In this document: piece by piece, positions 1-8,857 of the stretch
Position numbering within the stretch: the first letter of the stretch is position 1
Layout: each line of letters begins with the position of its first letter
Assembly (NCBI GenBank): GCA_965183835.1
Contig: CBCYME010000017.1
Coordinates: 62,001 to 126,000 of the forward strand
Length of the DNA stretch: 64,000 nucleotides
Reading direction: 5' to 3'
From: OMPR01 sp965183835
GTDB lineage: Bacteria > Pseudomonadota > Alphaproteobacteria > Rhodobacterales > Rhodobacteraceae
The notes under the pieces: generated by a model
Seen by the model: the letters and a program-made list of their open reading frames with translations, nothing else
What the model was told of the DNA's origin: nothing
The model's database searches: none
Made by a program: the position numbers and the translations under genes

Positions 1-1444
1 ACAAGGTCTGCGAAGGCACCATCTGTTACACGGGCGACATCCTGAACCCGGATCGGTCCAAATATGACCTGAAATACTATGTCGCGATGGGCAAAGAGCT
101 GCGCGCGGCTGGCGCCCATGTTCTGGGCCTTAAAGACATGGCTGGTCTTTTGAAACCCGCCGCTGCCCGCGTGCTGGTACGGGCTCTGAAGGAAGAGGTT
201 GGCCTGCCGATCCACTTCCACACCCACGACACGGCGGGCATCGCCTCAGCCACCATTCTGGCTGCCGCAGACGCGGGTGTGGATGCGGTGGATTGCGCGA
301 TGGATTCGTTCAGCGGCAACACCTCGCAGGCGACGTTGGGATCGGTGGTTGAAGCGCTGCGCAACACCGACCGGGACACCGGGTTGGACATCAAAGCCAT
401 TCGCGAAATCAGCGACTACTTTGAGAGCGTCCGTGGTCAATATGCTGCGTTTGAAAGCGGTCTGCAGGCGCCAGCATCCGAAGTGTATCTGCACGAAATG
501 CCCGGCGGTCAGTTCACCAACCTCAAGGCGCAGGCGCGCAGTCTGGGTCTGGAAGAGCGCTGGCATGAGGTGGCGCAGATGTACGCGGACGTGAACCAGA
601 TGTTTGGCGACATCGTCAAAGTGACCCCCTCGTCCAAAGTTGTGGGCGACATGGCCTTGATGATGGTGAGCCAGGGTCTAACCCGTGATGACGTGGAAAG
701 CCCCGGCCAGCGATGTCGCGTTCCCCGACTCGGTCGTGGATATGATGCGCGGCAATCTTGGTCAGCCTCCCGGAGGGTTCCCCAACACGATCATCCAAAA
801 GGTGCTCAAAGACGAAGCACCCAATCTGGACCGACCCGGCAAGCATTTGCCTGCTGTTGATCTGGAGTCCGTGCGCGCCGAGTTGAGCGCAGAGCTGGAA
901 GGCAAAGAGATCGATAACGAGGATCTGAACGGGTATCTGATGTATCCCAAGGTCTACAAAGACTACATGGGGCGTCATCGTCAGTATGGCCCCGTTCGCA
1001 GTCTGCCGACCCGCACGTTCTTTTACGGCATGGGAACCCGGCGAAGAAATCGCGGCGGAAATCGACCCCGGTAAGACCTTGGAAATCCTGTGTCAGGCGA
1101 TTGGGGAAACCGACGAGAACGGCGAAGTGAAGGTATTCTTTGAACTGAATGGTCAGCCGCGGGTGATCCGGGTGCCAAACCGTTTGGTCAAATCTTCGAC
1201 CATTCAGCGCCCGAAAGCAGAAGCCGGCAATGCCAACCACATCGGCGCGCCAATGCCCGGTGTTGTGGCTTCGGTTGCCGTTCAAAACGGTCAACAGGTC
1301 AAAGAAGGTGACCTGCTGCTCACAATTGAAGCCATGAAAATGGAAACCGGCATCCATGCCGAGCATGACGCCACAGTCAAAGCGCTGCATGTTCAACCCG
1401 GTGGGCAAATCGACGCTAAGGATCTGTTGGTCGAGTTCGAATAA
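1..1444 (+). pseudogene. pyc: Pyruvate carboxylase, 3' part, two frameshifts
   Basis: C-terminal portion of biotin-dependent pyruvate carboxylase (pyruvate + bicarbonate + ATP to oxaloacetate); the 5' part lies outside the window. Reading begins at base 3. Visible parts: the carboxyltransferase barrel end (HFHTHDTAG, around 225-245), the conserved PASEVYLHEMPGGQ stretch (470-505), and a C-terminal biotinyl carrier domain with the EAMKMET biotin-lysine motif (about 1330-1350). The protein is continuous only across three frames. The first shift is near 700-705, where CCCC appears in place of an expected CCC; the second is near 1037-1039, where GGG appears in place of GG. Everything else is well conserved, so these may be sequencing errors in a working gene rather than true decay. 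Ends with TAA at 1442-1444, followed by a terminator. Confidence 0.9.
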
Positions 1445-1455
1445 AAAACAACAAA

Positions 1456-1477
1456 GGCGGGGTTTTCCCCGCCCTTT
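1456..1477 (+). terminator. Rho-independent terminator after pyc
   Basis: Perfect 7-bp stem GGCGGGG / CCCCGCC with a TTTT loop, followed by CTTTT, 11 bases after the pyc stop codon. Confidence 0.85.
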
Positions 1478-1981
1478 TCATATCTGTGTGATCACTCATA
1501 CCTGATGCGAACCCGAGCGAATTAGATCTTCAAGTCACTTCGGGCAGGATCATTCGACAAAATCTGTCGAACGTGAAGGTTGGCGCCAAGCTAAGCCCAC
1601 CGTGTGTGGTGGCGCTGATAATGCCACCTGCACGCACAGCCATCCAATACACTGATTTCACGCCCGCTCTCATCACCCAGCAAGAACGTTGATCGCAACG
1701 TAGGACGGGTGCCCTAACACCGGTTCAAACGCGTCTCGGGTGTAGTTGTCCTGTGCCTGCAAGAGAATCGCGACAGTGATTGCCGCAATCAAGCTGCTTG
1801 TTTTCAAACGCTCTGAAAAGGGACATGTGAAACCTCATTGTGTAGACGCAGACCTTGCGATCCAATGTTCATTGAACGCCTGAACATTTGGTTTCCGTCG
1901 CAGCAAAGTTTTTTAGCCTTTCTGCACTTTTACCCTTGCGGTGATCGGCGATTGAACTTAATTCACGGCTCACTCAAGGAA
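1478..1981. other. Gene-poor spacer with a possible frameshifted small reverse ORF
   Basis: No convincing gene between the pyc terminator and the tRNA cluster. On the minus strand an ATG at 1826 can be joined, by dropping one C from a CCC run, to an open frame that stays open for about 45 codons to a TGA at 1673-1675. It begins with a hydrophobic stretch (SSLIAAITVAILLQA). Because neighbouring genes carry the same kind of one-base error, this could be a small exported protein, but nothing identifies it. Confidence 0.3.
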
Positions 1982-2056
1982 GCGGGCGTAGCTCAGGGGT
2001 AGAGCATAACCTTGCCAAGGTTAGGGTCGGGCGTTCGAATCGCCTCGCCCGCTCCA
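1982..2056 (+). tRNA. tRNA-Gly(GCC), copy 1
   Basis: Acceptor GCGGGCG pairs with CGCCCGC; D arm GCTCAGGGGTAGAGC; anticodon loop CTTGCCAAG gives GCC; T arm with GTTCGAATC; CCA encoded. First of three identical 75-nt genes in tandem. Confidence 0.97.
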
Positions 2057-2102
2057 TGAGAGTTTCGGATCACCCATTCGGAACGATTGAAGACTTGATG
2101 AT

Positions 2103-2177
2103 GCGGGCGTAGCTCAGGGGTAGAGCATAACCTTGCCAAGGTTAGGGTCGGGCGTTCGAATCGCCTCGCCCGCTCCA
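2103..2177 (+). tRNA. tRNA-Gly(GCC), copy 2
   Basis: Identical to the first copy across the 75 nt including CCA; separated from it by 46 nt. Confidence 0.97.
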
Positions 2178-2224
2178 TCAAGATCCGGATTACCCGTCCG
2201 GAAACAGTGACGACTATATAGGTT

Positions 2225-2299
2225 GCGGGCGTAGCTCAGGGGTAGAGCATAACCTTGCCAAGGTTAGGGTCGGGCGTTCGAATCGCCTCGCCCGCTCCA
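2225..2299 (+). tRNA. tRNA-Gly(GCC), copy 3
   Basis: Identical 75-nt third copy, 47 nt after copy 2. The short AT-containing spacers suggest one processed transcript. Confidence 0.97.
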
Positions 2300-2395
2300 A
2301 TATAGATCGTATTTGCATGGCAGGCCTCTGGCCTGCCTTGTGCGTTTCAGCCATGCTGCATCCCATACAATTCGTTTTTGGATCAGAGGTTCGCC

Positions 2396-3261
2396 ATGCC
2401 TGATTATATCATCCGCCCGATGACCCCCATGGAAGTGCAGACGGCCATTCAATGGGCTGCGGATGAAGGATGGAACCCCGGGCTCTCTGATGCCGACAGC
2501 TTTCTTTCGGTGGATCCACAGGGGTTTTGGGGTGGATTTCTGGATGGTGAAATGATCGCGTCGATTTCGGTCGTGAACTACGATGAGACGTTCGCGTTTC
2601 TGGGGTTTTACATCGTGCGCCCTTGAATTTCGCGGGGAGGGTTTAGGGCTTGAACTGTGGTTGACAGCAATCGCCCATGCCGGGGACCGGCTGGTAGGGT
2701 TGGATGGCGTCGTGCAGGAGCAGGAGAATTATCGCAAGTCCGGGTTCACCTTGGCCTATCGCAACATTCGCCAGAACGGCAGTGTCGCTGCGGTTCTGAG
2801 CCGGCTTCCCCTGCCCCGCCCTGAAATCGCACCTCTGTCAGAGATATCGCCCCAACAGTTGCAATACGATCGAAGCGTGTTCCCTGCCCCGCGAGACGCC
2901 TTTTTGGCAGGCCTGGCAAACTGCACCCGGGCATCATGCCCGTGCCGTGTGGGATCAGGGTCAATTGCGAGGATACACCGTGCTGCGCCCCTGTCGGGAT
3001 GGGTACAAAATCGGACCGCTCTTTGCCGATGACAAAGAGATTGCTCGGGATCTGTTGGCGGCTGTATTGGATCAAGTTCCAGCAAATCAACGGTCGCAAA
3101 CCGTGTATCTGGACACGCCCGATTGCAACGATGCAGCGATGGCGTTGGCGGGCGAATTGGAAATGGAGCCTGTTTTTGAAACGGCGCGGATGTATACGGG
3201 ACCCGCGCCGGATATCAACATGACACGCATTTTTGGTGTCACCAGTTTTGAGCTGGGCTGA
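2396..3261 (+). pseudogene. GNAT-family N-acetyltransferase, two frameshifts
   Basis: A GNAT acyltransferase with a second C-terminal GNAT-like domain (YitH type). Such enzymes transfer acetyl from acetyl-CoA to an amine; the substrate here is unknown. The N-terminal frame starts at ATG 2396 and gives the acetyl-CoA fold up to FLGFYIVRP. It continues in another frame as EFRGEGLGLELW (the R-G-x-G-x-G/A acetyl-CoA loop), then in a third frame from about AWQTAPGHHARAVWDQGQLRG to the stop at 3261. Shifts lie near 2621-2623 (CCCTT where CCT is expected) and near 2909-2912. The total length (about 288 aa) and conservation are normal for the family, so sequencing error is as likely as decay. No operon partner. 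Confidence 0.75.
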
Positions 3262-3267
3262 GCGGCC

Positions 3268-3506
3268 TTAGAACGCTTTGAACGTCATCGTGGTCAGGGA
3301 CCGCTCGATCCCGTCAATGTCCAGCAAATGGTTGTTGATGTATTTGCCCACGTCTTCGTCAGCGGGATATACAGCTTCATCAGCAGGTCGAAATCGCCGC
3401 TGGTGGAATACAGCTCTGAATGGATTTCGCGCAGTGCGATATCTTCGGCCACTTTATACGTGGTGCCGGGTTTGCAGCGAATCTGGATGAAGACACAAGT
3501 GGACAT
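3268..3506 (-). pseudogene. Lrp/AsnC ligand-binding (RAM-only) protein, one frameshift
   Basis: A stand-alone Lrp/AsnC C-terminal ligand-binding domain of about 79 aa without a DNA-binding HTH. It starts MSTCVFIQIRCKPGTTYKVA at ATG 3506 and shows the family's G-DFDLLMK-Y strand. Just after LYIP the frame breaks at a GGG on the plus strand (3364-3366; one base missing). Restoring a base gives ADEDVGKYINNHLLDIDG and the usual end at the TAA complementary to 3268-3270. The gene is 239 nt, one short of 80 codons, which fits a single deletion. Such RAM-only proteins modulate amino-acid-responsive regulation in Rhodobacteraceae; the exact role is unknown. Confidence 0.75.
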
Positions 3507-3691
3507 GCCGGAGCCTTTTAATTGGAGTTCGCCGCCAAGCTGACATGGTGGCCTGACAGGCGCAATCCCTGTTGCACTGGAGCGTTGTTTAGGGCCGCGC
3601 CGCAACATATCGCTGCAGGCGCGCTGCGCGGGCTGGAAATTCGACGCACTCTGCGCCTATAAGCGCGCAAGAACCGCTGAGGGGACAGGAC

Positions 3692-4279
3692 ATGCGTCGC
3701 GCCACCATTACTCGCCAAACCGCCGAGACCGAGATTTCAGTCGAGATAAATCTCGATGGAACCGGAGCTTATGACAACCAAACCGGGGTTGGCTTTTTTG
3801 ACCACATGCTGGACCAGCTAGCGCGTCATTCCTTGATCGATATGACAATCACCGCCAAAGGCGATTATCATATCGACGATCACCACACCGTCGAAGATAC
3901 CGGCATTGCCCTTGGTCAGGCGCTGGCCAGCGCGCTTGGTGACAAAAAAGGTATCAATCGCTATGGCGAATGCCACCTGCCAATGGATGACGCCCAAGTG
4001 CGTTGTGCGCTGGACCTGTCGGCCCGTCCGTTTCTGATCTGGAATGTGGATATTCCCACGCAAAAGATCGGGACCTTTGACACCGAGTTGGTGCGCGAGT
4101 TTTTTCAAGCCTTTAGCACGCATGGTGGAATCACCCTGCATGTTGATCAGCTGCATGGATTCAACAGCCACCACATCGCCGAGGCGGCGTTCAAAGCTGT
4201 CGCGCGGGCATTGCGGACCGCTGTTGAAACGGATCTGCGCAAAGCAGATGCAATTCCTTCGACCAAAGGCGCGCTCTGA
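3692..4279 (+). CDS. hisB: Imidazoleglycerol-phosphate dehydratase
   Basis: Dehydrates imidazole glycerol phosphate to imidazole acetol phosphate, step 6 of histidine synthesis, in the cytoplasm. The 195-aa length is normal for the monofunctional enzyme. The manganese-binding histidine-rich motifs are visible: FFDHMLDQLARHS near residue 35, DDHHTVEDTGIALGQAL near 65, FNSHHIAEAAFKA near 155. Start ATG 3692 is preceded by GAGGGGACAGGAC. The stop codon TGA abuts the hisH start at 4280, so the two are translationally coupled. First gene of the his cluster in this window. Confidence 0.97.
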   Translation: MRRATITRQTAETEISVEINLDGTGAYDNQTGVGFFDHMLDQLARHSLIDMTITAKGDYHIDDHHTVEDTGIALGQALASALGDKKGINRYGECHLPMDDAQVRCALDLSARPFLIWNVDIPTQKIGTFDTELVREFFQAFSTHGGITLHVDQLHGFNSHHIAEAAFKAVARALRTAVETDLRKADAIPSTKGAL

Positions 4280-4918
4280 ATGCTGACGGCAATTATCGAT
4301 TACGAAAGCGGCAACCTGCATTCTGCTGAAAAAGCGTTTCAGCGGATGGCGCAGGAAACCGATGCTGGTGAGGTTATCGTCACCGGGGACGCCGATGTGG
4401 TGGCCCGTGCCGATCGCCTTGTGTTGCCCGGCGACGGTGCCTTTCCTGCCTGTGCCGCCGCGTTGCGCGGACATTCCGGCCTGTTTGACGCACTGCGCGA
4501 AGCTGTTGAGGACAAAGGTCGCCCGTTTCTGGGGATCTGCGTTGGCATGCAATTGATGGCGACCTGGGGCCGTGAATACGAAGACACCAAAGGGTTGGAT
4601 TGGGTCGGTGGCGAAGTCGTCAAGATCAAACCAGAAGACCCCACGCTAAAGGTTCCGCATATGGGGTGGAATGATCTGGTGATCGACAACCCACACCCTG
4701 TCTTTGACGGCACCCAGACCGGCGATCACACTTATTTTGTGCACTCATACCAGTTTCATGTGGCCGATGCCGCCCAGCGATTGGCGCATGTGGACTATGC
4801 CGGTGATATTACCGCCGTTATCGGTCGGGATACGATGGTGGGGATGCAGTTTCACCCGGAGAAAAGTCAGGCTACGGGTCTGCGCCTGATCGCGAACTTT
4901 TTGAACTGGGCGCCTTAA
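4280..4918 (+). CDS. hisH: Imidazole glycerol phosphate synthase, glutaminase subunit
   Basis: Class I glutamine amidotransferase subunit that supplies ammonia to HisF. 212 aa. Nucleophile Cys87 lies in GICVGMQLM; the His-Glu of the triad are in FHPEKSQ near residue 195; the oxyanion region LVLPGDGAF is near 47-55. It starts directly at the hisB stop. Its partner hisF is 1.3 kb downstream, past an antisense DUF2147 gene and hisA. Confidence 0.96.
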   Translation: MLTAIIDYESGNLHSAEKAFQRMAQETDAGEVIVTGDADVVARADRLVLPGDGAFPACAAALRGHSGLFDALREAVEDKGRPFLGICVGMQLMATWGREYEDTKGLDWVGGEVVKIKPEDPTLKVPHMGWNDLVIDNPHPVFDGTQTGDHTYFVHSYQFHVADAAQRLAHVDYAGDITAVIGRDTMVGMQFHPEKSQATGLRLIANFLNWAP

Positions 4919-4945
4919 TCGCCCAGCTCTTGCGCGTTGGGGTCG

Positions 4946-5344
4946 TTACTTGACGCGCTTCCACTCTTGACCCCGACAGATCAAGCCGCCTGCAACGCAG
5001 CCTTTGACAGTTAGGGTTTTGCCGCTCAGCGACATTTTTGACGAATAGGTCTTGTCCGCATCCGGGGCCCAGATTTTGCCACCACTGTAAGCCCCGTCCC
5101 CGTCGACATTCATATCCCAGATGATCTTTTTGCCGAGGTGTTCATAGCCTGACGACAGGCTGCCTGCTTTGTCATATGCGGCTTTGATGGTTCCGCAAAC
5201 AGCTGCACCACATGGGGCAATCGCCACGTGCAGGTAACCGCCTTCTTCGCCTTCTGCGGTTTTCCAGGTGCCTGACACGGCATCGGCCAGCGCCGGCCCT
5301 GCGAAACCCAAAGCAAACACTGCACTAATAATCAGTTTTTTCAT
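4946..5344 (-). CDS. DUF2147 family exported protein
   Basis: Small secreted protein of about 132 aa: signal peptide KKLIISAVFALGFAGPALA cleaved before DAVSGTW, then a DUF2147 domain (GTWKT...EGGYLHV, a lipocalin-like beta fold, with a Cys pair CGAAVCG and a second pair near the C-terminus CVAGGLIC). The family is periplasmic and of unknown function. A start at the second ATG (5344) gives a 7-nt spacing from GGGAG; the ATG at 5347 is an alternative. It is transcribed against the his genes and sits between hisH and hisA, an arrangement also known from other Rhodobacteraceae. Confidence 0.85.
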   Translation of the reverse strand: MKKLIISAVFALGFAGPALADAVSGTWKTAEGEEGGYLHVAIAPCGAAVCGTIKAAYDKAGSLSSGYEHLGKKIIWDMNVDGDGAYSGGKIWAPDADKTYSSKMSLSGKTLTVKGCVAGGLICRGQEWKRVK

Positions 5345-5475
5345 CATTACTCTCCCTGTTTGCCCCACTGTGGCGTGGATTCCCCGCTTCGGGCAAGACT
5401 GACTTTGGGTCGCGTTGCATCCCCTACCCCAGTCGTGCCATATCGCGCCTGAACTTTAGCATAAGGCCGCGCCCC

Positions 5476-6198
5476 ATGATCCTGTATCCCGCAATCGACC
5501 TCAAAGACGGCCAAGCCGTACGCCTTGTGCGCGGTGAAATGGACCAAGCGACTGTTTTTAACGACGACCCGGCCTCGCAGGCGATGGCTTTTGTCGAGGC
5601 AGGGTGTGAGTGGCTGCATCTTGTGGACCTGAACGGTGCATTTGCTGGTGAGCCGGTCAATGCCGCCCCGGTTGAGGCGATTTTGAAAGCCTGCAATGTT
5701 CCTGCGCAGTTGGGTGGCGGAATACGCGATATGGCCACCATCGCGACATGGATCGAAAAGGGATTGGCGCGGGTCATCCTTGGAACTGTCGCAGTGGAAA
5801 ACCCTGATTTGGTTCGCGAAGCCGCCCGCGAATTCCCCGGCAAAGTTGCTGTTGGCATTGACGCGCGCAACGGGTTGGTCGCGACCAAAGGCTGGGCCGA
5901 AGAAACCAATGTGCAGGTCACCGATCTGGCCAAATCGTTCGAAGACGCGGGCGTGTCCGCCATCATCTACACCGACATCAATCGCGATGGCGCAATGCAG
6001 GGCCCAAACATCGAAGCCACCGCTGATTTGGCCCGCGCGGTATCGATCCCGGTGATCGCGTCCGGTGGGGTCAGTTCGCTGGCCGACCTGATCGCCCTGC
6101 GCGATTGCGGCGTTGCTTTGAACGGTGCGATTTCAGGACGTGCACTGTATGATGGCGCACTTGACCTGAAAGAAGCGCTTGCCACTTTGGCGTCCTAA
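5476..6198 (+). CDS. hisA: ProFAR isomerase (phosphoribosylformimino-AICAR-P isomerase)
   Basis: TIM-barrel isomerase converting ProFAR to PRFAR, the HisF substrate. 240 aa. Catalytic Asp8 in YPAIDLKDG and the second catalytic Asp near 130 in VGIDARNG; phosphate loops IASGGVSS near 190 and GAISGRAL near 215. It is followed after 33 bases by hisF, so likely one transcript with hisF-hisE. Confidence 0.96.
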   Translation: MILYPAIDLKDGQAVRLVRGEMDQATVFNDDPASQAMAFVEAGCEWLHLVDLNGAFAGEPVNAAPVEAILKACNVPAQLGGGIRDMATIATWIEKGLARVILGTVAVENPDLVREAAREFPGKVAVGIDARNGLVATKGWAEETNVQVTDLAKSFEDAGVSAIIYTDINRDGAMQGPNIEATADLARAVSIPVIASGGVSSLADLIALRDCGVALNGAISGRALYDGALDLKEALATLAS

Positions 6199-6231
6199 CC
6201 TGCTCTCACAACCAGTCACGGTAAAAACCCC

Positions 6232-6993
6232 ATGTTGAAAACCCGCATTATCCCCTGTCTGGACGTCGCCGACGGGCGCGTTGTCAAAGGCGTGAACTTT
6301 GTCGGTCTCCGAGATGCCGGTGACCCGGTTGAATCCGCCAAAGCCTATGATACCGCTGGGGCGGATGAGATTTGTTTTCTGGACATTCACGCCACCCATG
6401 AAAACCGCGGCACCATGTTTGATGTTGTGCGCCGCACGGCGGAACAGTGTTTTGTTCCGCTGACGGTTGGTGGCGGCGTGCGCACCAAAGAAGACGTGCG
6501 CGATCTGTTGCTGGCTGGCGCGGATAAGGTCAGCTTTAACTCAGCAGCCGTGGCCCGCCCGGATGTCGTCGCCGAGGCTGCCGATCAGTTTGGCAGCCAG
6601 TGTATCGTTGTGGCGATTGATGCGAAGACGGTCGCACCCGGCAAGTGGGAGATCTTTACCCATGGCGGTCGCAAAGAAACTGGCATTGACGCCGTTGAGT
6701 TTGCCAAAACCGTGGTTGCCAAAGGCGCCGGAGAAATCTTGCTGACCTCGATGGATCGGGATGGAACCAAATCCGGTTTTAACCTGCCGCTGACCAAAGC
6801 AATCTCTGGCGCGGTGAACGTGCCGGTCATTGCGTCAGGTGGTGTTGGGACTTTGGATCACCTTGTCGAGGGTGTCACCAAAGGCGGTGCAAGTGCTGTG
6901 CTCGCCGCCTCGATCTTTCACTTTGGGGAATTTACCGTTCAGGAGGCCAAAGAACACATGGCCGCCGCCGGCATTCCCATGCGCCTGTCTTAA
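6232..6993 (+). CDS. hisF: Imidazole glycerol phosphate synthase, cyclase subunit
   Basis: TIM-barrel cyclase that uses ammonia from HisH to turn PRFAR into imidazole glycerol phosphate and AICAR. 253 aa. Catalytic Asp11 (PCLDVADG) and Asp near 130 (VAIDAKTV); conserved GGVRTKEDV and IASGGVGTLDH phosphate-binding loops. hisE follows after 10 bases. Confidence 0.97.
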   Translation: MLKTRIIPCLDVADGRVVKGVNFVGLRDAGDPVESAKAYDTAGADEICFLDIHATHENRGTMFDVVRRTAEQCFVPLTVGGGVRTKEDVRDLLLAGADKVSFNSAAVARPDVVAEAADQFGSQCIVVAIDAKTVAPGKWEIFTHGGRKETGIDAVEFAKTVVAKGAGEILLTSMDRDGTKSGFNLPLTKAISGAVNVPVIASGGVGTLDHLVEGVTKGGASAVLAASIFHFGEFTVQEAKEHMAAAGIPMRLS

Positions 6994-7003
6994 GAGGTCG
7001 ATC

Positions 7004-7318
7004 ATGAGCATTCTTCACGAACTCGCCGCTACAATCGAAACCCGCAAGGGCGCAGACCCGGACAGCAGCTGGACAGCCAAGCTGCTTGCCAAGGGCCCTG
7101 AGAAATGTGCCGAAAAGTTTGGCGAGGAAGCCATTGAGGCGATCATCGAAGCCGCCAAAGGCGACCGTGAAAAGCTGACCAGCGAAGCCGCAGATGTTCT
7201 GTATCATTTGCTGGTGATGCTGGCCGCGCGGGATGTGGCTTTGGACGATGTGTTGAACGTACTGGCCAAGCGGCAGGGCACCAGCGGCCTTATCGAAAAG
7301 GCCGCCCGCCCCACCTGA
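7004..7318 (+). CDS. hisE: Phosphoribosyl-ATP pyrophosphatase
   Basis: Hydrolyses phosphoribosyl-ATP to phosphoribosyl-AMP, step 2 of histidine synthesis. 104 aa, a normal stand-alone HisE. Start ATG 7004 (MSILHELAATIE) is preceded by AAGAGG. Characteristic MazG-like helices: KKCAEKFGEEA-type motif (here PEKCAEKFGEEAIEAIIEA) and the metal-binding SEAADVLYHLLVML. Ends 4 bases before the convergent CoA-binding gene, with no terminator hairpin visible between them. Confidence 0.95.
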   Translation: MSILHELAATIETRKGADPDSSWTAKLLAKGPEKCAEKFGEEAIEAIIEAAKGDREKLTSEAADVLYHLLVMLAARDVALDDVLNVLAKRQGTSGLIEKAARPT

Positions 7319-7322
7319 TCCG

Positions 7323-7793
7323 TCACAGTTTCGACGAAATAACCCCGGTGGCAAAGCCGCCCATGCGCAGTTCCCCAAACAGGCGTTGATATTCAATCTT
7401 GGGGCAACGGTTCTGGATCACATCCACGCCGCGCGCCTCGGCCAGTGCCGCCGCCTCGGCGTGTTCGACCCCGATTTGCATCCAGATCGTGCGCAATTGG
7501 GGAAACTGCGCGAGCGATTCTTCGACAATCGCGGGCACGGCCTCGGAGCGGCGAAAAATATCCACCATATCGACGGGTTCAGACACGTCGCTGAGCGATC
7601 CGCGCACGGTTTCGCCAAATAGCTCTTTTCCAGCATGCCCCGGGTTCACCGGGATTACACGAAACCCCTTAATTCCAAGGTAGCGCGCTACATAATAGCT
7701 GGGTCGAACGGGGTTCATCGATACCCCCACCACGGCAATCACCTTGGTGCGAGTCAGAATCTGTTTCAGATGCGGATCTGGGTAATATGTCAT
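7323..7793 (-). CDS. CoA-binding protein (YccU-like)
   Basis: 156-aa Rossmann-fold CoA-binding domain protein of the YccU family. Visible: the N-terminal VIAVVGVSMNPVRPSYYVARYL nucleotide-binding segment (residues about 17-40), GFRVIPVNPGHAGKELFGE, and near the C-terminus QNRCPKIEYQRLFG. Family members bind CoA; no reaction is established. Convergent with hisE; a terminator on the same strand lies just upstream at 7819-7855, so it has its own promoter. Confidence 0.85.
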   Translation of the reverse strand: MTYYPDPHLKQILTRTKVIAVVGVSMNPVRPSYYVARYLGIKGFRVIPVNPGHAGKELFGETVRGSLSDVSEPVDMVDIFRRSEAVPAIVEESLAQFPQLRTIWMQIGVEHAEAAALAEARGVDVIQNRCPKIEYQRLFGELRMGGFATGVISSKL

Positions 7794-7818
7794 GGACTTA
7801 CCGTAACCCGGACCATCA

Positions 7819-7855
7819 AAAGAAAAAAGCGCCCAAGGGATGAAACCCTGGGCGC
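7819..7855 (-). terminator. Intrinsic terminator, minus strand
   Basis: Stem GCGCCC / GGGCGC extended by AAGGG / CCCT (7829-7855). Read on the minus strand it is followed by TTTTTTCTTTT (7828-7818). It would stop transcription coming from the YHS gene or from a small RNA at 7860-7920. Confidence 0.7.
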
Positions 7856-7872
7856 AAAGTGTGGAACGAGGG

Positions 7873-7914
7873 ACAGTGAAATGACCCGCGGCAGTTCCTT
7901 TCCGCGGTCACTGT
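7873..7914. other. Stable bulged stem-loop, possible small RNA
   Basis: ACAGTGA (7873-7879) pairs with TCACTGT (7908-7914) and CCGCGG (7886-7891) pairs with CCGCGG (7902-7907), with a 6-nt bulge on one side only. It lies between the YHS gene and the terminator at 7819-7855, so a minus-strand transcript would contain this hairpin and end at that terminator. No protein is coded here. Confidence 0.35.
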
Positions 7915-7990
7915 ATCAATTAGGCATTAGTTGACTAAAAAAAAGAGGGTGGGTGCATTTTTTTGATGACATCGCGATTTTTAGGAGGAA

Positions 7991-8437
7991 TCAGTCAAAC
8001 AAAGGCGTTGGCCAATTCACTTCGGCGCGTGAAATGTTGCCAGCCACGTCCCGTGTCCACATCCGCTCAACACCCTGAGAATGGATAAGGTACAGTTTTC
8101 CATCGACAATCTGCCAAGCAAGCGGATCCGTGGTCGAGATATAGCCCATCCCCATCGCATAGGCGCAATAGCCCCCGAACTGCGGCGCATATGCGTGCGG
8201 ATTCGCCTCAAAGGTCGCGCGATTCTCTTGTGTGGCAAAATGCCAAACCGCGCCTTTCCACATTACAGCAATATTAGGGGCGCCAAGCACCGGCTCACCT
8301 GACGAAAAATAGGCGACCGTGTCATAACCACCTATCGCCGCACCTTGAGAGGCGTAAAAAATCGGGGACTCAGCCTGCACTGCAGGGGCAAGGCCCAAGG
8401 CAACAACACCAGCAAGAAAGAATCGACGAGACAGCAT
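7991..8437 (-). CDS. Exported YHS-domain protein
   Basis: 148-aa protein with a twin-arginine-like N-terminus (MLSRRFFLAGVVALGLAPAVQA; the RR-FFL context fits Tat or Sec export) followed by a YHS-type domain: GAAIGGYDTVAYF, VMWKGAVWHFATQENRATFEANPHAYAPQFGGYCAYAMG. The family is found next to metal or copper functions; here no metal gene adjoins. Start chosen at MLSRRFF (ATG 8437), as the upstream extension lacks family similarity. Confidence 0.85.
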   Translation of the reverse strand: MLSRRFFLAGVVALGLAPAVQAESPIFYASQGAAIGGYDTVAYFSSGEPVLGAPNIAVMWKGAVWHFATQENRATFEANPHAYAPQFGGYCAYAMGMGYISTTDPLAWQIVDGKLYLIHSQGVERMWTRDVAGNISRAEVNWPTPLFD

Positions 8438-8545
8438 GAACGTACCATTTTGAGAGTCACCCCTCTTACATGCCTTGTCAGACAAAGCACGCCAAGGGAC
8501 CTGACAAGGATGTGAACACATCGTGTTTGTGTTTTCCCATTTGGG

Positions 8546-8845
8546 TCAATCAAACACGTCTTCGATCACATCCCAAGCTTCGTCAAACACGCGGGCCATC
8601 AAGCCCTTTCGTTTTTTGGGCTTTTTGTACGCCTTGTTCTTTTTGACCTTTTTGTAGGGGGCAGAGCCGCCCCCCACCTTTTTCGCCTTAACCAGTTTGG
8701 TTTTTTCCTGTGGCAACATCTTAAGATCATGAAGCGGCGCGCCACAGGCGGCGCAACTCAGCTCATGCCGCCCCTCGCCGCGCAGGACAAGCGCAGCACG
8801 GCTACCGCAATAACAACAGGTGGCAATTTTCGGGCTAGGCTTCAC
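8546..8845 (-). CDS. Small zinc-ribbon protein
   Basis: 99 aa. The N-terminus has two CxxC pairs (CCYCG at about residues 10-13 and CAACG at about 31-34) forming a zinc ribbon, followed by a lysine-rich linker (KKVKKNKAYKKPKKRKG) and an acidic C-terminus (DEAWDVIEDVFD). The pattern suggests nucleic-acid binding, but no function is known. It ends 12 bases before the rlmB start direction and is probably co-transcribed downstream of rlmB. Confidence 0.75.
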   Translation of the reverse strand: MKPSPKIATCCYCGSRAALVLRGEGRHELSCAACGAPLHDLKMLPQEKTKLVKAKKVGGGSAPYKKVKKNKAYKKPKKRKGLMARVFDEAWDVIEDVFD

Positions 8846-8857
8846 GGAGACCTCAGA

